Below the pieces are notes generated by a model. It was given only the letters and a program-made list of their open reading frames with translations, was not told the DNA's origin and did no database searches. This document shows, one piece after another, positions 60,672 to 64,000 of a DNA stretch of 64,000 nucleotides. The DNA comes from Cytospora piceicola. Taxonomy: Eukaryota > Ascomycota > Sordariomycetes > Diaporthales > Cytosporaceae. The DNA lies in the NCBI GenBank assembly GCA_023375675.1, contig JALQBC010000012.1, forward strand, positions 62,001-126,000, read 5' to 3'. A program made the translations under genes and the position numbers. Within the stretch, counting starts at the first letter, position 1; the number at the start of each line of letters is the position of its first letter.

Positions 60672-62009
60672 ATGCACCGCCCGTTTGCCCAGCAGCCAAG
60701 AGGCAGAACCCTTTCCCGTATATCTCACATCTGCGACTCTGTCACGACTCCTAGGCTGTTATCGCTGTGTCAACAGGGCGCCAAGTCCCCGTGTTCTACA
60801 CTCAGCCACAGGATTCGAAGGGTCAAACATGTTCAGAAGATACCCAATGCAGGCCTGATACTGCAGCCAGCGATGCTGGTATCGAGATCCTACCGTTGGG
60901 CCACACCTAAACCCATGACGCGTTCTCCCTCAGAAGAGGCACACACGGGGTCCTCCAAGGCAAATGCCGCTCCCAGGCCACAACAACTCCCGCTTGTGGA
61001 TGCCAAGGACGCCGTCGTCGTCGTCCAGAACGCCAGAGATATGATCTTGTCTGACAACGAAATCCCCAGCGAACTGGACGTGCTCGCTGTTCTACTCAAA
61101 TGCAACAAATCTGCCAATTTCCTCCACGATGTTTTTGCAGAACATTTTTCTGGGACGACAGTCAAGTCAGCTACTGCAGCTTCGTCACTACTCTCGTTGG
61201 ACGGATCTGAGGCCGAGCTGACGCAGTCCACGGCCACCAAAGTCTCAGAAGCTATCAATGCCCTGTCCGAGATCGCATTCAGTGTTGTCTCACATCCAAC
61301 CGTTCTTATCACACCGCAGGTCTTGAACACATATATCGAGACCCAGGCTCGTATTGGCAGAGTCGAGACTCTTCCCCATGTGTTGAATCTGTACGCCTCG
61401 AAACCGAAACCTCAGGGCAGCCCTGGTGCGCTGAATTATGTGAAGCAAAACCCCGACAAGGCGGCTAACGCTGTTGATTCGGGCATTGTCGAAAAGGCAT
61501 TAGACGCAACTATCGAGGCCAAGAACCTTGATGCAGCCATTGGTGTCATTGAAAATACATACGCAACCAAAGCTTTCGTCCGGGCAAAGCTACTGAAAAA
61601 GGCTCTCCTTCCTACCTCGGCCGCCGTGGCGACCCCCTTTGCGGTTTACATCCTGGCATCAAAGTTATCGCACTTTCAAGACTCATTCGACCAAAAGACG
61701 GCAACCGCCGTGGCAACTGCTGGCATTCTGACATATGTCGGATTTACCGGTTGGATAGGGGTACTGTCCGCTCTCACACAGAACGATCATATGGAACGAG
61801 TGACATGGGCTCCAGGAATGCCACTGAGGGAACGGTGGGTTCGTGAAGAAGAACGAGCTGCTCTCGACAAGGTGGCATGTACTTTTGGCTTCTCGCAAAC
61901 TCATCGCTTTGGTGAAGAGGAGGGCGCTGAGTTTCAGGCTCTGCGAGAGTTTATCCTCAGGAAAGGCATGGTCTTGGACCGGGTTGAGTTGATGCAGGGG
62001 ATGAGTTGA
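60672..62009 (+). CDS. probable mitochondrial two-pass membrane protein, function unknown
   Basis: A single exon of 445 codons with an ATG in context CAAGATGC. The first ~75 residues are Arg/Ser/Gln-rich with almost no acidic residues (MHRPFAQQPRGRTLSRISHI), as expected of a mitochondrial presequence. Residues ~105-300 are helical, with VETLPHVLNLYASK and alpha-helix pairs that loosely recall TPR/PPR-like repeats. Two hydrophobic segments follow, ~312-330 (LLPTSAAVATPFAVYILAS) and ~345-368 (AVATAGILTYVGFTGWIGVL). The C-terminus is charged (PLRERWVREEER, FGFSQTHRFGEEEGAEF). I do not recognise the family. An inner-membrane protein with soluble domains is the simplest reading. Confidence 0.8.
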   Translation: MHRPFAQQPRGRTLSRISHICDSVTTPRLLSLCQQGAKSPCSTLSHRIRRVKHVQKIPNAGLILQPAMLVSRSYRWATPKPMTRSPSEEAHTGSSKANAAPRPQQLPLVDAKDAVVVVQNARDMILSDNEIPSELDVLAVLLKCNKSANFLHDVFAEHFSGTTVKSATAASSLLSLDGSEAELTQSTATKVSEAINALSEIAFSVVSHPTVLITPQVLNTYIETQARIGRVETLPHVLNLYASKPKPQGSPGALNYVKQNPDKAANAVDSGIVEKALDATIEAKNLDAAIGVIENTYATKAFVRAKLLKKALLPTSAAVATPFAVYILASKLSHFQDSFDQKTATAVATAGILTYVGFTGWIGVLSALTQNDHMERVTWAPGMPLRERWVREEERAALDKVACTFGFSQTHRFGEEEGAEFQALREFILRKGMVLDRVELMQGMS

Positions 62010-62834
62010 GTGCGCAGTAGTGGTCGTCTCAAACCTCAATATACTACTAGACGTCGCATATCGCATACGATTCATGCTGCCTGAAGTCTGGCACGCTTGG
62101 CAGCTATGAGCCACACTAGGCTGAACAATGAGTTGCCGGATGTTCCTATCATTGAGGTCATGAGCACAATGCAACACAGCTAACGAGGTCTTTGATCGCG
62201 GTGGTACTACAACAATTTGCCTTCCAGTTCAACTTCAGCATAACAGACATAGCGGCGGATCAAAGGCGGATCAGACATGCTGGCATCGCCCCACGGACGG
62301 TCACTTGGCACATTTACAAAGCCCGGCGCTTGCTAATCCCACATGCTTGTGTTTCTCGAGGTGATCTTGGCTTGGAAAAGCCTATCAGGCAGGATCGACC
62401 GGGCTGTGTTCTTAGCAACTCTCCGAACTAGTGTCACTTACAATGACATGTGTGGCCGGGGGGGACGTCTCCTCCTGTCCTGTTGCACCCACGCCCTTTC
62501 GTCTTCACGCCGTAATATCCTGTCTATGCTTGCTATCATCACACACTCCTCTCTGCTTATTGTAACTCGTATATTATATCCTGTACGCATCCTGTTATTG
62601 CAACTTGCTCCTGAACGTGTCTTGACTCGCTCCTCACGCCGTCCACTCTACCTCAGTCTACTCCTCTACCTACCTGTCCGTGCCCCCACGCTACTGCCGT
62701 TCCATCCAACTACCACAGCACCTTGTTGGCTAGAAGAGAGATAGTTACTACTCGCGCTCCAACCTCGACATACGGTCACATCCAGGGTAGACAGTATAAA
62801 AGCTCAGGCCCCCCGTCGGCCGGCTACTGTCTCA
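62010..62834. other. intergenic, tandem plus-strand genes
   Basis: It holds the 3' UTR of the two-pass gene and the promoter of the four-pass gene. A pyrimidine-rich stretch with CTCCTCT and CACTCCTCTCTGCTT runs occupies 62470-62720. A TATAAAAG word at 62795, 40 bp before the start codon, may be a TATA box or lie in the leader. No gene. Confidence 0.45.
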
Positions 62835-63891
62835 ATGCCGATAACTACACCCACCATGGAGAACTGCATATACTATGCGAGGTTCATGCACGAAGTACCC
62901 CGGCCTGCGGCCGAGGGTATGTATTGGGGTCTCTTCACGTTCTTGCTTCTCCTTCTCTTCACGGCATCATGGAGGTTCGGCCGTGCCACCGAGCGAGTAG
63001 AACAACTGAGTTTGAGGGACCGAGAACGAGGACGCCAGTTGAGCCATTGCTTCTGGTTCTGCCTCGTCTGTGGGACCGTCGCGCTCCTGGTCGTCGTGCT
63101 CGAGGCTTTTGTCATGATGGCCTTGCAGTTCTGCGACGGTGAGCCCATCATCAGTCTCTACTGGGCCACTTGGACAACGCTCCAGGTAGGAGGTCTCATT
63201 GCCATATGGGGTATCTGCCTCCATGTCCGGCATATGATCACGGGGAAGAGGCACCCACCCTGGGCACTCGCGCTCGGTACGCCCGTGCTGGTCGTCGCAG
63301 GCTTGGGTCACTACTTCCAGGGGAAGCTCAAGAGATCCCGCGCTGCGCGCAGCATCAAGGAGCGAAGCCGCAGCCGTGGAAGGTCATGGAGAAGGCGACC
63401 TGAGGCGCTTAGTGAGGTGTACGTGCATGATCCTCTCCCACATTCAGGGCCCATACACTAACGTGTGGCACAACAGGCCCACAATCCGGGCGAGTAGCTC
63501 TGAATCGAGCGGTATAGGGAATGGTCAGGATAATCCGTCGAACCGTATGGACTCGTCGGGTGATTACAACGCCAAAATCATTGGGTATACTAAGGATGGC
63601 GACATTATCATCAGGATTGCACCCGACACCCGACAAGACTTCATTTCACAGGCCCCACTGACTAGTAGCATCACTTGGGCCGAGCCGGTACGACCTTCCT
63701 CGACGACGTTAGAAGGCAACACCAGCAGGAAGCAGAGCATAACAAGGGGCAGATCGGTATCCAGGGTCTCCCTCAAGGGCAAGGAGAATGAAAGTGTCAA
63801 CAGGACCAGGGATGAGGAAGTAGACATTGCCGACATTGGCGAGGACGAGAAGAACGCCATCCAGGTCGAGGAGGTACAGGGACGGCGGTGA
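62835..63891 (+). CDS. four-pass membrane protein with Arg/Ser-rich cytoplasmic tail, unknown function
   Basis: Two exons (62835-63418 and 63477-63891) with a 58-bp intron (donor GTACGT, branch CTAAC, acceptor CAACAG) encode 332 residues. Four hydrophobic segments: ~29-48 (MYWGLFTFLLLLLFTASW), ~74-98 (WFCLVCGTVALLVVVLEAFV), ~108-130 (LYWATWTTLQVGGLIAIWGI) and ~142-160 (PWALALGTPVLVVAGLGHYF). They are followed by a basic KRSRAARSIKERSRSRGRSW stretch and a polar tail rich in Ser, Thr, Asp and Glu. Cys residues cluster in the second segment and before the third. A second ATG at 62856 has a better context (CACCATGG) and would remove seven residues. I recognise no family and see no enzymatic motif. 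Confidence 0.75.
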
Positions 63892-64000
63892 CTTTCCTAA
63901 GGCCACAACAAACACCCCTAAAACCTATTTTGTATTTAGACTGGATAAAGATAATAGAATGTCGTGAACAATTGTTTTGTTGACGATGGCATCCGCACAT

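Noticed and set aside
63376..63447. Alternative splice of the four-pass gene at 63416/63448
   Set aside because: It would keep the frame but needs a 31-bp intron. The 58-bp intron has a GTACGT donor and a CTAAC branch point and also keeps the frame.

Overview
The window comes from the nuclear genome of a filamentous ascomycete (Pezizomycotina, probably Sordariomycetes). The evidence is short introns with GTRNGT-type donors, protein families typical of such fungi, and a very AT-rich block carrying the footprint of repeat-induced point mutation (RIP): C-to-T and G-to-A transitions, mostly turning CpA into TpA. Species cannot be fixed from sequence alone.

Layout. 1-6784: no convincing gene; the last ~1.2 kb looks like promoter and leader of the next gene. 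6785-9181 (+): RSC7/SWP82 chromatin-remodelling subunit, three exons. 11443-12773 (-): Dpb4/POLE3-like histone-fold protein, four exons. 12774-20527: long stretch with no supportable gene. 20528-21460 (+): single-pass membrane protein. 22678-24016 (-): Esc1-type bHLH transcription factor. 24914-26811 (-): mitochondrial delta-1-pyrroline-5-carboxylate dehydrogenase. 29817-32624 (+): PhoD-like metallophosphatase, five exons. 32935-57926: a 25-kb nest of RIP-degraded transposons. 58186-59610 (-): verprolin/WIP-like actin regulator. 60672-62009 (+): two-pass, probably mitochondrial, protein. 62835-63891 (+): four-pass membrane protein with an Arg/Ser-rich tail.

The nest resolves completely. A Ty1/copia element (194-bp LTRs, target duplication ACCAT) sits between two convergent host genes. 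A Ty3/gypsy element (458-bp LTRs, TATAA) inserted into it. A second gypsy element (245-bp LTRs, TAGCT) inserted into the first. A small LTR element (202-bp LTRs, CGTTT) inserted into the second. Two hAT-type miniature elements with 8-bp duplications lie in the copia and in the outer gypsy. Removing the insertions leaves copia and gypsy elements of ordinary full length (about 6.8, 7.7 and 7.3 kb). Reverse transcriptase, RNase H and gag remnants can still be read, all on the minus strand.

The innermost LTR element is the most unusual object. It shows no recognisable gag-pol. On its minus strand it carries one frame of about 464 codons, broken mainly by TAA/TAG at sites that fit mutated Gln codons. 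The frame has a Cys cluster, a coiled-coil-like stretch, a C2H2-like zinc finger and an acidic Ser/Asp/Asn repeat tail. I do not recognise this protein.

The host genes are mostly housekeeping (chromatin remodelling, histone-fold DNA replication/chromatin, proline catabolism, actin assembly) and form no evident pathway cluster. Coordinates of spliced genes were derived by hand from splice sites and reading frame.
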